A stretch of DNA of 61,770 nt, taken from assembly GCA_021779855.1 (NCBI GenBank), contig JAJXZW010000013.1:1-61770 (forward strand). The letters run 5' to 3'. The notes under the pieces were generated by a model that worked only from the letters and a program-made list of their open reading frames with translations, searched no databases and was not told the DNA's origin. The position numbers and the translations under genes are program-made. Every line of letters begins with the position of its first letter. Position 1 is the first letter of the stretch. Of this stretch, positions 44,173-52,922 are shown in pieces. The stretch is from Actinomycetes bacterium. Its GTDB lineage: Bacteria > Actinomycetota > Acidimicrobiia > Acidimicrobiales > RAAP-2.

Positions 44173-45594
44173 GTGACTACGATGGGGCTCGGACAGCGGG
44201 TGAGGTCGCGCGTGGCGGGAGCGAGGCGAGAGAGCGAGCGCCAGCGGGTGCCGGCACCCCTCCTCAAGCGGCGGCTGCCCTCCGGGCGCGGCGCGATGGA
44301 GCAGCCCAACGTCACGAGCGACCCCGACGCCCCCCAGACCGCGCGGTTCTGGGTCGCGGTGGTGGCGACCGGCGTGATCACCGGGCTCTTCGGGGACTTC
44401 CTCATGTGGGTCCTCTACTGGGCCGAGCGCGTCGGGTTCGGCTACGTCGGCGGCAGCGTTCAGGCGGCCGTGATGGCCACGGGCGAGGCGCGGCGCGCGG
44501 GGGCGCTCGCGGCGGCCGCGGTGATCGGGTCGGTCGCGTGGTACCTCATCCGACGGTTCCTCGCCCACGAGCACGCCGAGATCGACGAGGTGCTGTGGAC
44601 CGGCGCGGGCACGCTGGGCTTCCGACGGAGCCTGCTGACCTCGCTGACCTCGGAGGTGGTGGTGGGCCTAGGGGCGTCGATCGGTCGCGAGGCCGCGCCC
44701 AAGCTGATGGGCGGCGCCTCGGCGAGCGTGCTCGGGGGGTGGCTCGGGCTCACCCCCGGCCAGGTCCGACTCCTCGTCGCCTGCGGCGGCGGGGCCGGTC
44801 TGGCCTGCGTCTACAACGTGCCCTTGGGCGGGGCGCTGTTCACCGCCGAGGTCCTCTACGGCAGCTACGCCCTGCCGGTGGCGCTGCCGGCCCTGGCGAC
44901 CTCGTTCATCGCGACGACGGTCGCGTGGGCCTACCTGCCCAGCCGGGCCACGTACGTCAACGTCCCGCTCTACCACTTCAGCGCCACGATCATGGTCTGG
45001 TCGCTCGTCGCCGGCGTCGTCATCGGCCTGCTCGCCGTGCTCTACGTGCGCCTCATCGGCGTCACCGCCCACTACCGGTCCCGGGGCGCGCACATCTTCT
45101 GGACGATGCCGCTCGCGTTCCTGGGCCTCGCCGGGATCGGCACGTGGTACCCCCAGCTCTTCGGCAACGGCAAGGGCATGGCTCACGACGCGTTCTTGGG
45201 CGTCGGCTCGGTCGGCCTGTTCTTCGCTCTGGCGATGCTGAAGCCCCTGGTCACGGCCGCGGTGCTCGGCTCGGGCGCGTCGGGCGGGCTCTTCACGCCG
45301 TTCCTCTCGACCGGCGCCGTCCTCGGGGCGTTCCTCGGTGCCGTCTGGAGCCACCTGTGGCCCGGCGCCCCGGTGGGCGCCTTCGCCCTCGTCGGGGCGG
45401 CGGCCATGATCGGCGCCTCGATGCAGGCACCCTTCGTGGGGCTCGTCCTGGTGATGGAGCTCTCCCACGGCGGCTACGACCTCGTGGTGCCGATGGTCGC
45501 CGCGACGGTCATCGCGACGCTGCTGGTCCGCTGGATCGATGGCTACTCGATCTACTCGGCTCGCCTGCCCTACGCTGAGCGGGTCCATGACTGA
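44173..45594 (+). CDS. CLC-family chloride channel/antiporter
   Basis: A 473-residue CLC protein with about 11 membrane segments. Selectivity motifs are GASIGREAAPKLMGG (gating Glu present, GREGP modified to GREAAP), VYNVPLGGALFTAE and GSGASGGLFTPFLSTGA. GTG 44173 gives a basic N-terminal extension; ATG 44296 just ahead of the first membrane segment is a good alternative. The end overlaps the double-GNAT gene by eight bases. Confidence 0.9.
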   Translation: MTTMGLGQRVRSRVAGARRESERQRVPAPLLKRRLPSGRGAMEQPNVTSDPDAPQTARFWVAVVATGVITGLFGDFLMWVLYWAERVGFGYVGGSVQAAVMATGEARRAGALAAAAVIGSVAWYLIRRFLAHEHAEIDEVLWTGAGTLGFRRSLLTSLTSEVVVGLGASIGREAAPKLMGGASASVLGGWLGLTPGQVRLLVACGGGAGLACVYNVPLGGALFTAEVLYGSYALPVALPALATSFIATTVAWAYLPSRATYVNVPLYHFSATIMVWSLVAGVVIGLLAVLYVRLIGVTAHYRSRGAHIFWTMPLAFLGLAGIGTWYPQLFGNGKGMAHDAFLGVGSVGLFFALAMLKPLVTAAVLGSGASGGLFTPFLSTGAVLGAFLGAVWSHLWPGAPVGAFALVGAAAMIGASMQAPFVGLVLVMELSHGGYDLVVPMVAATVIATLLVRWIDGYSIYSARLPYAERVHD

Positions 45595-46564
45595 CACCCC
45601 CGAGCGCGACCGCCTCATCGTGCGCGTCACGACCGTCGACGACGCCGACGACTACCGGGCGCTGCGCCTCGAGGCGCTCGCCGACAGCCCCGACGCCTTC
45701 GGCACGACCCTCGCCGAGGCGCGCGACTACGAGCCAGCGCGCTGGGAGTCGCTCGCCGCGAGCGGGGCGACGGTGCTCGCCTGGCGAGGTCGTCGCGCCG
45801 TCGGGATGGCCTCGGGCGGGGTGAACGACTCCCACCCGGGCACCCGATGGCTCTACGGGATGTACGTCACCCCGGCCGAGCGGGGCCGGGGCGTGGCCGA
45901 GACTTTGGTCGAGGCGGTCCTCGAGCGGGCCCGGGCCCTCGGGGCCCCGGCGCTCTACCTCCAGGTGACCGGGGCGATGGCCCGCGCGCGGGCCTTCTAC
46001 GCGCGCCTGGGCTTCGAGCCGACGGGCGAGCGACTCGCGATGCGTCGGGACCCGTCGCTTGCGCTCGCGACCCTCGCGCGCCCGCTGGATCGCGAGCCGG
46101 TGCGGGTGCGTCGCGTCGCGGCCGAGGTGCTCGTCGACCTGCGCACCCGGGTCCTGCGCGACGGCGACCCGGCGCGCGCGGCGCGCAACCCCCGGGACGA
46201 GGAGCGCTCCACCTGGCATTTCGGGGCGTTCATCGGCGCCGACCTCGTGGGCTCGGCCTCGTTCTTCGCGAGCGCGTGGCCGCTCGAGCCGGCCCGCGAC
46301 GCCTATCAGCTGCGCTACATGGCTGTCGAGCCGAGTCTCCAGGGCCGCGGGGTCGGCCGCGTGCTGCTGGAGCACGCCGAGGCGATCCTCGCCGCGAACT
46401 CGGTACGGCGCGTGTGGGCCCACGCCCGTGACAGTGCCCTCGGCTTCTATCGGGCGACCGGCTGGGAGGTCGTCGCCGGCAGCGAGCACCTCAGCGCCGA
46501 GACCGGGCTCCCGCACACCTCGGTCACGAAGGTGCTGTCCGGCGCCGGTGGGGGGGCTGGGTAG
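45587..46564 (+). CDS. Tandem-GNAT acetyltransferase
   Basis: A 325-residue protein with two GNAT domains. Domain 1 has RLIVRVTTVDDADDYRALRLEAL and YVTPAERGRGVAETLVEA; domain 2 has DAYQLRYMAVEPSLQGRGVGRVL and HARDSALGFYRATGW. Both CoA loops look usable (RGRGVA, QGRGVG). Similar fusions include mycothiol synthase (MshD), but its length and sequence here do not let me claim that. ATG 45587 lies inside the CLC gene end. Confidence 0.85.
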   Translation: MTDTPERDRLIVRVTTVDDADDYRALRLEALADSPDAFGTTLAEARDYEPARWESLAASGATVLAWRGRRAVGMASGGVNDSHPGTRWLYGMYVTPAERGRGVAETLVEAVLERARALGAPALYLQVTGAMARARAFYARLGFEPTGERLAMRRDPSLALATLARPLDREPVRVRRVAAEVLVDLRTRVLRDGDPARAARNPRDEERSTWHFGAFIGADLVGSASFFASAWPLEPARDAYQLRYMAVEPSLQGRGVGRVLLEHAEAILAANSVRRVWAHARDSALGFYRATGWEVVAGSEHLSAETGLPHTSVTKVLSGAGGGAG

Positions 46565-46573
46565 GCTCGTCGG

Positions 46574-47590
46574 GTGCGCCGGTTCCTCGTCCTCGTGCTC
46601 GTCGTGCTCGTGGTGATCGGCGTCGTCCTCTCGCGCACGGTGCACCGCCACTCGGGTGCGCCCACCACTACGACGACCGCACCCGCCGCGACGAGCACGA
46701 CGACGCCGGCGCCGATCGCGCCGCTGACGGGACTGCCCGACCCGGGGGGGGCGGCGCTGCACCGGCCGGCCCTCACGGTCAAGATCGAGAACACGCCTGA
46801 GGCGATGCCCCAGTGGGGTGTGTCCCAGGCCGACGTCGTCTACGAGGAGATCGTCAACGGCGGCATCACCCGACTGGCCGCCGTCTTCAACTCCCAGGCC
46901 CCGGGCAAGGTGGGCCCGGTGCGCTCGGTGCGCCCGACCGACACCCAGGTCGTCTACCCCCTCGGGGGGATCTTCGCGTTCTCGGGGGGCGCGCCCTACG
47001 CGATCGCCTCGATCCAGACCGCGCCGGTGAAGCTCGTGGACGAGAGCTCGGCCGGCAACGCGATGTTCCGCGACCCGAACCGGTACCCGCCGCACAACCT
47101 GTACGCCCGGGCCCCGCAGCTGTTCGCCTTCGGCGGGACCCCCACGCCCCCGCCGGCCCTCTTCACCTACCGCTCGGCGGGCCAGGCGGCCACGGGTCCC
47201 GCCGTGGCCCGGGTCGTCGTGCCCTTCCCGAGCATCTACGCGGTGACCTGGACGTGGGACGCGACGACGCGCTCGTGGGACCGCACCCTCTTCGGCCAGC
47301 CCGACGTCACCGGGACTGGCCAGCGCGAGTCGCCCAAGAACGTCGTGGTCATGGAGGTCACCTACGTCAACGGCGTGGGCACGTTCACCTCCTACGCGGA
47401 CCTGCAGGGCTCGGGGCCGGTCACGGTCTTCACCGACGGTCACGAGGAGCGAGGCACCTGGTCGCGCGGACCGAGCAAGTCCGACGTGATCACCTACGAC
47501 GGGGCCAACGGCAAGCCGATCGCCCTCACGCCCGGCCAGACCTGGGTCGAGCTGCTCGACAACGCCGTCACCCCCCAGGTCACGCACTGA
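46574..47590 (+). CDS. DUF3048 domain-containing secreted/anchored protein
   Basis: A 338-residue protein: an N-terminal membrane anchor (FLVLVLVVLVVIGVVLS), a Thr/Pro/Ala linker, then the DUF3048 (YerB-like) domain with RPALTVKIENTPEAMPQWGVSQ-type opening, VYEEIVNGGITRLAAVF, GPVRSVRPTD and the C-terminal DUF3048 half (ESPKNVVVMEV, GPVTVFTDG). Function is unknown; relatives are extracytoplasmic. GTG 46574 has TAGGCT six bases upstream, a leaderless pattern. Confidence 0.85.
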   Translation: MRRFLVLVLVVLVVIGVVLSRTVHRHSGAPTTTTTAPAATSTTTPAPIAPLTGLPDPGGAALHRPALTVKIENTPEAMPQWGVSQADVVYEEIVNGGITRLAAVFNSQAPGKVGPVRSVRPTDTQVVYPLGGIFAFSGGAPYAIASIQTAPVKLVDESSAGNAMFRDPNRYPPHNLYARAPQLFAFGGTPTPPPALFTYRSAGQAATGPAVARVVVPFPSIYAVTWTWDATTRSWDRTLFGQPDVTGTGQRESPKNVVVMEVTYVNGVGTFTSYADLQGSGPVTVFTDGHEERGTWSRGPSKSDVITYDGANGKPIALTPGQTWVELLDNAVTPQVTH

Positions 47591-47619
47591 GCTCGCGACC
47601 CTGGGTTAGGGTCGCGGCC

Positions 47620-48504
47620 ATGGACTACTCCGACCAGGTGCTGACTCTCGGCGACGGTCGGCTCCTCGAGTTCGCCACGATGGGCGATCCCGCCGCGCCG
47701 ACCGTCTTCTACCACCACGGCACGCCCGGGGCGTGCACCATGGTGCGTGAGAACGCCGTCCTCCTGGAGCACGCGGACCTCTTCTTCGTGACCGTGTCGC
47801 GCGCGGGCTACGGGGCCTCGGATCGCCTCGCGGGTCGTCGGGCGGCCGACTGCGTGGCCGACGCGCGCGCGGTGCTCGACCACCTGGGTCGGACCGACTA
47901 CGTCGCCTACGGCCACTCGGGCGGTGGGCCGCACGCGCTGGCGTGCGCCGCGCTCGACGAGCGCTGCACCGGTGCCCTGTCGCTCGCCGGGGTCGCGCCC
48001 TACGCCCAGGGCTTCGACTGGACCGCGGGGATGGCCGAGGAGAACGTCGAGGAGTTCCGCCTCGCCCTCGAGGGCGGCGAGGCGTACCTCGCGATGCTCG
48101 AGGCGGCGCGCTCCCTGTTCCTCGAGGCGACCCCCGACACCGTGGTCGACCTCCTCGGGGGTCTGCTGCCCCCCGTCGACCGGGCGGCGCTCGCCCCGCT
48201 CGAGGCCCGCGAGGTCTTCGTCGAGAGCCTCGCCCGGGGGTTCGCCGAGGGCTACTGGGGCGTCCACGACGACGACCGCGCCTTTCTCACCGACTGGGGC
48301 TTCGACCCCTCGGCCATCGACGAGCCGGTCGCGGTCTGGTTCGGCGACGCCGACACGATGGTGCCGCCGAGCCACGGCGAGTGGCTCGTTGGGCAGGTGC
48401 CCGGCGCGACGCGCCGCTTCGCCCCCGGCGAGGGCCACCTCTCGATCCTCGTGGCGCGGGCCGTCGACCTCGCCGCCGACCTCGTGGCGCTCGGCGGACG
48501 ATGA
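47620..48504 (+). CDS. Alpha/beta-fold hydrolase
   Basis: A 294-residue hydrolase. The oxyanion HGTPG (about 32-36), nucleophile elbow GHSGGGPHAL with Ser near residue 97, Asp in WFGDADTMVPPSHG and His in GEGHLSI form a complete triad. Substrate unknown; epoxide hydrolase-like or esterase-like. ATG 47620 has TAGGGT seven bases upstream and overlaps the ureohydrolase by four bases at the end. Confidence 0.87.
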   Translation: MDYSDQVLTLGDGRLLEFATMGDPAAPTVFYHHGTPGACTMVRENAVLLEHADLFFVTVSRAGYGASDRLAGRRAADCVADARAVLDHLGRTDYVAYGHSGGGPHALACAALDERCTGALSLAGVAPYAQGFDWTAGMAEENVEEFRLALEGGEAYLAMLEAARSLFLEATPDTVVDLLGGLLPPVDRAALAPLEAREVFVESLARGFAEGYWGVHDDDRAFLTDWGFDPSAIDEPVAVWFGDADTMVPPSHGEWLVGQVPGATRRFAPGEGHLSILVARAVDLAADLVALGGR

Positions 48505-49499
48505 CCCGCCTCGGCAACCTCTACGGTCCCGACGCCACCTTCCTCGGGGTGCCGGCGGCCGACCCCGACGATCGGGCGAGCTGGGGCGACGCCAGGGCGG
48601 CGATCGTGGGCGCGCCCTTCGACGGGGGCACGTCGCACCGGCCCGGAGCGCGCTTCGGCCCCCAGGCGATCCGCCTGACCGACTACCTGCCCCACGACGG
48701 TCGCCGCCCGAGCCTGGCGCTCGGGGTCGACCCGCTCGAGGCACTCGCCGTGGTGGACCTGGGCGACGTGGAGATGCCCTCGGGCGAGACGGAGCGCTCG
48801 CTCGCGGCCCTCGAGGGTGCCGTCGAGGCGGTCGCGCGCGCGGGCGTCGTGCCCGTCGTGCTCGGCGGCGACCACACCATCGCGCTGCCCGACGTCACCG
48901 GGGTCGCCCGCCACGCGGGGTGGGGCCGGGTCGCCCTGGTGCACTTCGACGCCCACGCCGACACCGGGGACACCCAGATGGGCTCGCTCTACGGCCACGG
49001 CACCCCGATGCGCCGGCTCATCGAGTCGGGTGCCTGCCGGGGCGACCGGTTCATCCAGATCGGCCTGCGCGGCTACTGGCCCGAGCCCGAGACCCTGGAG
49101 TGGATGGCCCGCCAGTCCATGCGCTCGTTCGAGATGTCCGAGATCGTCGCCCGCGGCCTGGACGCGGTGCTGGACGAGGCCCTGGCGATCGCCACCGACG
49201 ACTGCGACGCCGTCTTCTTGTCGGTCGACGTCGACGTCGTCGACCCCGGTCACGCCCCCGGCACCGGGACGCCCGAGCCCGGCGGCCTCTCGAGCCGCCA
49301 GCTGCTCGACGCCGTGCGGCGCATCGCCATGGAGGTGCCCCTCGCCGGGATGGACGTCGTCGAGGTCGCCCCGCCCTACGACCACGCCGAGGTGACGGCC
49401 TACCTGGCGAACCGAGTCGTGCTCGAGGCCCTGTCGGGTCTCGCCTGGCGCCTCGCCGGCGGGCGCGCGCCGGCGCGCCCGCTGCTCGAGGGCCGCTAG
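48501..49499 (+). CDS. Ureohydrolase (agmatinase/arginase family)
   Basis: A 332-residue manganese hydrolase. Metal-binding motifs VLGGDHTI, VHFDAHADTGD and LSVDVDVVDPGHAPGTG are complete, plus GAPFDGGTSHRPGARFGPQAIR at the N-terminus in shortened form. Agmatinase, guanidinobutyrase and guanidinopropionase are the usual activities of this subgroup; no choice can be made here. It ends four bases into the stop of a PLP decarboxylase on the other strand. Confidence 0.88.
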   Translation: MTRLGNLYGPDATFLGVPAADPDDRASWGDARAAIVGAPFDGGTSHRPGARFGPQAIRLTDYLPHDGRRPSLALGVDPLEALAVVDLGDVEMPSGETERSLAALEGAVEAVARAGVVPVVLGGDHTIALPDVTGVARHAGWGRVALVHFDAHADTGDTQMGSLYGHGTPMRRLIESGACRGDRFIQIGLRGYWPEPETLEWMARQSMRSFEMSEIVARGLDAVLDEALAIATDDCDAVFLSVDVDVVDPGHAPGTGTPEPGGLSSRQLLDAVRRIAMEVPLAGMDVVEVAPPYDHAEVTAYLANRVVLEALSGLAWRLAGGRAPARPLLEGR

Positions 49500-50863
49500 T
49501 CCCGTGTCGAGTCGAGGATCTCGGTGACGAGCTCCTCGGTGGTGTCGGGGTGCAAGAAGGCCAGGCGGGCCACGGTCTCGCCCTCCCACTTCGTGGGGGT
49601 CACGAAGGCGATCTGGCGTTTCAAGAGCTCCTGGCCCCAGGTGGTGTAGCGCGCGCCGTCCCACCCCCGACGCCGGAACAGCACCACCGAGAGGCCGGCC
49701 GGACGCACCAGCTCGAGGTGGTCGCTCGACTCGATCCGCTCGGCGGTCCAGGCGGCGAGGTCGATGCCGCGCTGGATCGCGCTGCGGTAGGCCTCGACCC
49801 CGTTGGTGCACAAGGAGAACCAGAACGGCAGGCCCCGGGCGCGCCGCGAGAGGTGGATGCCGAAGTCCGAGGGGTTCCAGTCGTAGTCTTCGTCACCCGT
49901 CTCGTGCAGGACGTCGAGGTAGCCCGCCTGCTGGGCGAGCACGGTGCGGGCCACCGTCGGGTTCCGGTATAGGAGGGCGCAGCAGTCGAGCGGGGCGAAG
50001 AGCCACTTGTGCGGGTCGACGATGAAGCTGTCGGCGTGGCGTAGTCCCTCGAAGAGGTGGCCGTGGCTGCGCGAGAGCATGGCCGCGCCGCCGTAGGCGC
50101 CGTCCACGTGGAACCACAGGTCGTGGTCGCGGCAGTAGGCGCCGAGCCCCTCGAGGTCGTCGACGATGCCGGCGTTGGTGGTCCCGGCCGTGGCGGCGAC
50201 CCCGACCACGGTCTCGGGGTGCGGGTCGGCCGCGAGGGCCTCCTCGAGGGCCCCGCGCGTGAAGCGGTGGTCGTCGGTGGGGACCGGGAAGGGCTCCACG
50301 TCGAGGATGTGCAGGGCCTTGCCGATGCTCGAGTGGGCGTCCTCAGAGATAGCGACGCGTACGCGGGCCGTGGCCGAGCCGAGCCGGGCCCGACCGACGT
50401 CGCGCGCCACGGTGAGGGCGGAGAGGTTGCCGAGGGACCCGCCCGAGACGAAGGCGCCGCCCGATCCCTCGGGCAGGCCGGCCGCGCCGGCGAGGAAGTC
50501 GAGGGCCTGGTTCTCGGCCACGACGACCCCCGAGGACTCCAGCCAGCTCGTCCCGTTCAGCCCCGAGCAGGCGACGACCATGTCGAAGAGCAGGGAGTTC
50601 TTGGTCGGCGCGTTGGGGATGAAGGCGAGGAAGCCGGGCGAGTCGATGGAGACGACCGCCGGGGCGAGGTGGGTGCGGAAGACGTCGAGCACCTCCTCGG
50701 CCGGCGTGCCGGCCTCGGAGATCAGCCCGCGCAGGACGCCGTCGGCGACGTCCACCGCGGAGCCGAAGTCGAGGGGGACCGGGTCGAGCGAGAGCCGCTC
50801 GCGGCAGTAGTCGAAGATCACCTCGCCGAACTTCTCGTCGTAGTGGAACATCGGGTGCGCCAT
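49496..50863 (-). CDS. PLP-dependent group II amino acid decarboxylase
   Basis: A 455-residue fold-type I PLP enzyme. Features: FLAFIPNAPTKNSLLFD, GGAFVSGGSLGNLSAL, ISEDAHSSIGKAL, WFHVDGAYGG and the PLP-Lys motif FIVDPHKWLF. It resembles aromatic-L-amino-acid and glutamate/tyrosine decarboxylases. The substrate is unknown. ATG 50863 is preceded by GGAAGGA at good spacing. The convergent ureohydrolase raises the possibility that the pair handles amines derived from amino acids. Confidence 0.85.
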   Translation of the reverse strand: MAHPMFHYDEKFGEVIFDYCRERLSLDPVPLDFGSAVDVADGVLRGLISEAGTPAEEVLDVFRTHLAPAVVSIDSPGFLAFIPNAPTKNSLLFDMVVACSGLNGTSWLESSGVVVAENQALDFLAGAAGLPEGSGGAFVSGGSLGNLSALTVARDVGRARLGSATARVRVAISEDAHSSIGKALHILDVEPFPVPTDDHRFTRGALEEALAADPHPETVVGVAATAGTTNAGIVDDLEGLGAYCRDHDLWFHVDGAYGGAAMLSRSHGHLFEGLRHADSFIVDPHKWLFAPLDCCALLYRNPTVARTVLAQQAGYLDVLHETGDEDYDWNPSDFGIHLSRRARGLPFWFSLCTNGVEAYRSAIQRGIDLAAWTAERIESSDHLELVRPAGLSVVLFRRRGWDGARYTTWGQELLKRQIAFVTPTKWEGETVARLAFLHPDTTEELVTEILDSTRD

Positions 50864-50953
50864 TGCACGTCCTTCCCGTGTGGGCCCTGTCCATCGTACG
50901 CGTCCGAACGATTCCCCCCGGGGGCGCCGGCGGGCCGCCGCTAGCATCCCCTC

Positions 50954-51865
50954 ATGGTCACCGGACGCGTCGGCTTCCTCGGCCCCGAGGGCTCCTTCTC
51001 CCACGAGGCGGTGACCTCCCTCGGGGCCGCCGCGGTCGCCTACCCCACCATCGAGGACCTCCTGGCCGCGGTGGCGGTCGGCGAGGTCGACGAGGCGCTG
51101 GCACCCCTGGAGAACGCCCTCGAGGGGACGGTCTCGGCGACCATCGACGGCCTCGTCTTCGACCACGACCTCGTGATCCGCCGCGAGGTGGTCCTAGCGA
51201 TCCACCTCCACCTGTTGGCTCGCGCCGGCGTGGCTCTCGAGGACGTCACGCTGGTGCGCAGCTACGTGCACGCCCTCGCCCAGGTCCGGGGATTCCTGCA
51301 CCGCCACGGGCTGGCCAGCGAGGCCACCGCCTCCACCTCCCGGGCGGCCCGCGAGGTCGCGGCCTCCGACGAGCCGTGGGCCGCGGTGGGCTCGGCGCTC
51401 GCGGCCGAGCTCTTCGGCCTAGCCGTCCTCGCGCGCGACGTGGAGGACCACCCGGGCAACGAGACGCGCTTCGTCCTCGTGGGTCGCGGGACCATCGCCG
51501 CGCCCACCGGGCACGACCGCACGACGATCGTGTGCTTTCAGGACGCTGACCGGCCGGGATCGCTCTACGGCATCCTCGGCCGATTCGCCGCCCGTGACCT
51601 CAACCTCACCAAACTCGAGAGCCGTCCGACCAAGCGAGGCCTGGGCGACTACTGCTTCGTCGTCGAGTTCGAGGGCCACGTGAGCGACGACGTCGTGGCC
51701 GACTGCCTCGCCGACCTCGAGGCCCACCTCGCGCGGGTTAAGTTCCTCGGCTCCTACCCGGTCACCGGCGAGGGCGCGGGCGTTCGGCGCGACGAGGTGA
51801 GCGCCCGCCGTCGGGCCGCCGAGGCGTGGATCGAGGGGCTGCGCGCCCGGGTGGAGCCGACCTAG
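50954..51865 (+). CDS. pheA: Prephenate dehydratase
   Basis: Converts prephenate to phenylpyruvate in phenylalanine synthesis. The 303-residue protein has the catalytic domain (VGFLGPEGSFSHEA, APLENALEGTV, the TRF motif in NETRFVLVG) and a C-terminal ACT domain (DRPGSLYGILGRFAARDLNLTKLESRPTK in part) for Phe feedback. No chorismate mutase domain. ATG 50954 with TAGCAT six bases upstream. Confidence 0.92.
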   Translation: MVTGRVGFLGPEGSFSHEAVTSLGAAAVAYPTIEDLLAAVAVGEVDEALAPLENALEGTVSATIDGLVFDHDLVIRREVVLAIHLHLLARAGVALEDVTLVRSYVHALAQVRGFLHRHGLASEATASTSRAAREVAASDEPWAAVGSALAAELFGLAVLARDVEDHPGNETRFVLVGRGTIAAPTGHDRTTIVCFQDADRPGSLYGILGRFAARDLNLTKLESRPTKRGLGDYCFVVEFEGHVSDDVVADCLADLEAHLARVKFLGSYPVTGEGAGVRRDEVSARRRAAEAWIEGLRARVEPT

Positions 51866-52777
51866 GTGGCTCTCGTCGTGAGCGTCCCGGACGAGGCACT
51901 GGCCTCGGCCCTCGGCGAGCTCGGGGCGCGAGTGGTGCGCTGGGACCTCAGGGGCCCGGCGCCCGAGACGACGATCGACCTCGTCGTGCTGCCCTACACG
52001 ATGGGCGCGGTCGACCTCGCGCACCTCGGGGGCGTCACCACCCAGCTCGTCCAGACCCAGAGCCTCGGCTACGACAACCTCATCGGCCACGTGCCGGCGG
52101 GGCACCGGGTCGCCAACGCGGTGGGGGTCCACGAGGGTCCGACCGCCGAGCTCGCCGTCGCCCTCATCCTCGCGTCGCGCCGCGGCCTCGACGATGCGCT
52201 GCGCGCCCAGCTCCGGCACGCCTGGTCCAGGGAGTGGTCCCAGGGGCTGCTCGGCGCGCGCGTGGTGCTCGTCGGCTACGGCGGGGTCGCCCGCGCCGTC
52301 GCCGCGCGCCTCGAGCCCTTCGGCTGTGCGATCGAGGCGGTCGCGACTCGTGCGCGCCGCGTCGAGGGCCGTGACGTGCACGGTCCAGAGGACCTCGAGG
52401 AGCTGCTCGGGTCGGCCGATGTCGTCGTGCTCGCCGTCCCCCTGTCGGCGTCGACCGACGGCCTCGCGGACCGCGGATTCCTCGCGCGGATGAGGGACGG
52501 GGCCGTGCTGGTAAACGTCTCGCGCGGCCGGGTCGTCGACACCGGCGCCCTTCTCGACGAGTTGCGGTCGGGCCGCTTGCGGGCCGCGCTCGACGTGGTC
52601 GACCCGGAGCCGCTGCCCTCCGACCACCCCCTGTGGGACGCGCCGGGACTGATCCTCAGCCCCCACGTGGGGGGATTGGTGAGTTCGATGACCGCGCGCG
52701 TGGCGGCGCTCGTTCGCGACCAGGTGGATCGGCTCGGTCGGGGCGAGCCGCCCCGGAACCTCATCGACGTCGCCTGA
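51866..52777 (+). CDS. D-isomer-specific 2-hydroxyacid dehydrogenase
   Basis: A 303-residue NAD-dependent oxidoreductase. The dinucleotide loop VVLVGYGGVARAVAARL is at about 131-147, with LVNVSRGRVVDTGALLDELRSGRL-type catalytic region (Arg), a DVVDPEPLPSDHPLW with Glu and SPHVGG with the catalytic His. The N-terminal domain is shorter than in phosphoglycerate dehydrogenase. Coupled directly to pheA (no gap), it might act on an aromatic 2-oxo acid, but that is only inferred from position. Confidence 0.85.
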   Translation: MALVVSVPDEALASALGELGARVVRWDLRGPAPETTIDLVVLPYTMGAVDLAHLGGVTTQLVQTQSLGYDNLIGHVPAGHRVANAVGVHEGPTAELAVALILASRRGLDDALRAQLRHAWSREWSQGLLGARVVLVGYGGVARAVAARLEPFGCAIEAVATRARRVEGRDVHGPEDLEELLGSADVVVLAVPLSASTDGLADRGFLARMRDGAVLVNVSRGRVVDTGALLDELRSGRLRAALDVVDPEPLPSDHPLWDAPGLILSPHVGGLVSSMTARVAALVRDQVDRLGRGEPPRNLIDVA

Positions 52778-52779
52778 GG

Positions 52780-52852
52780 CGCCGGGCGCTGAGACGATGA
52801 GGGCCGGTTCGCCCTGACCGGCCCTCGGGGGCCCTCTCAGCGCGCCCGGTCA
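52780..52852 (+). terminator. Large nested hairpin after the pheA unit
   Basis: An inner perfect 10-bp stem GAGGGCCGGT/ACCGGCCCTC (52799-52808 with 52817-52826) is nested inside an outer imperfect stem, CCGGGCGCTGAGA pairing with TCTCAGCGCgcCCGG with a two-base bulge. It lies between the convergent dehydrogenase and MMPL genes, so it probably terminates one or both. Confidence 0.65.
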
Positions 52853-52922
52853 TCGTGGGGTTGGCGGTGGAGACGAGCCGGACCCTTCGACCCCGGACTC
52901 GGGACTCGCTGGACCGGGACTC

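Noticed and set aside
45509-47587. A 692-codon open frame on the minus strand
   Set aside because: Antisense to the double-GNAT and DUF3048 genes, Arg/Gly/Val-rich, no recognisable motifs. Long shadow frames are expected at this GC content.
46813-48504. A 563-codon plus frame running through the DUF3048 gene into the hydrolase
   Set aside because: Only the part from ATG 47620 has hydrolase motifs; the upstream part is a shadow of the DUF3048 gene in another frame.
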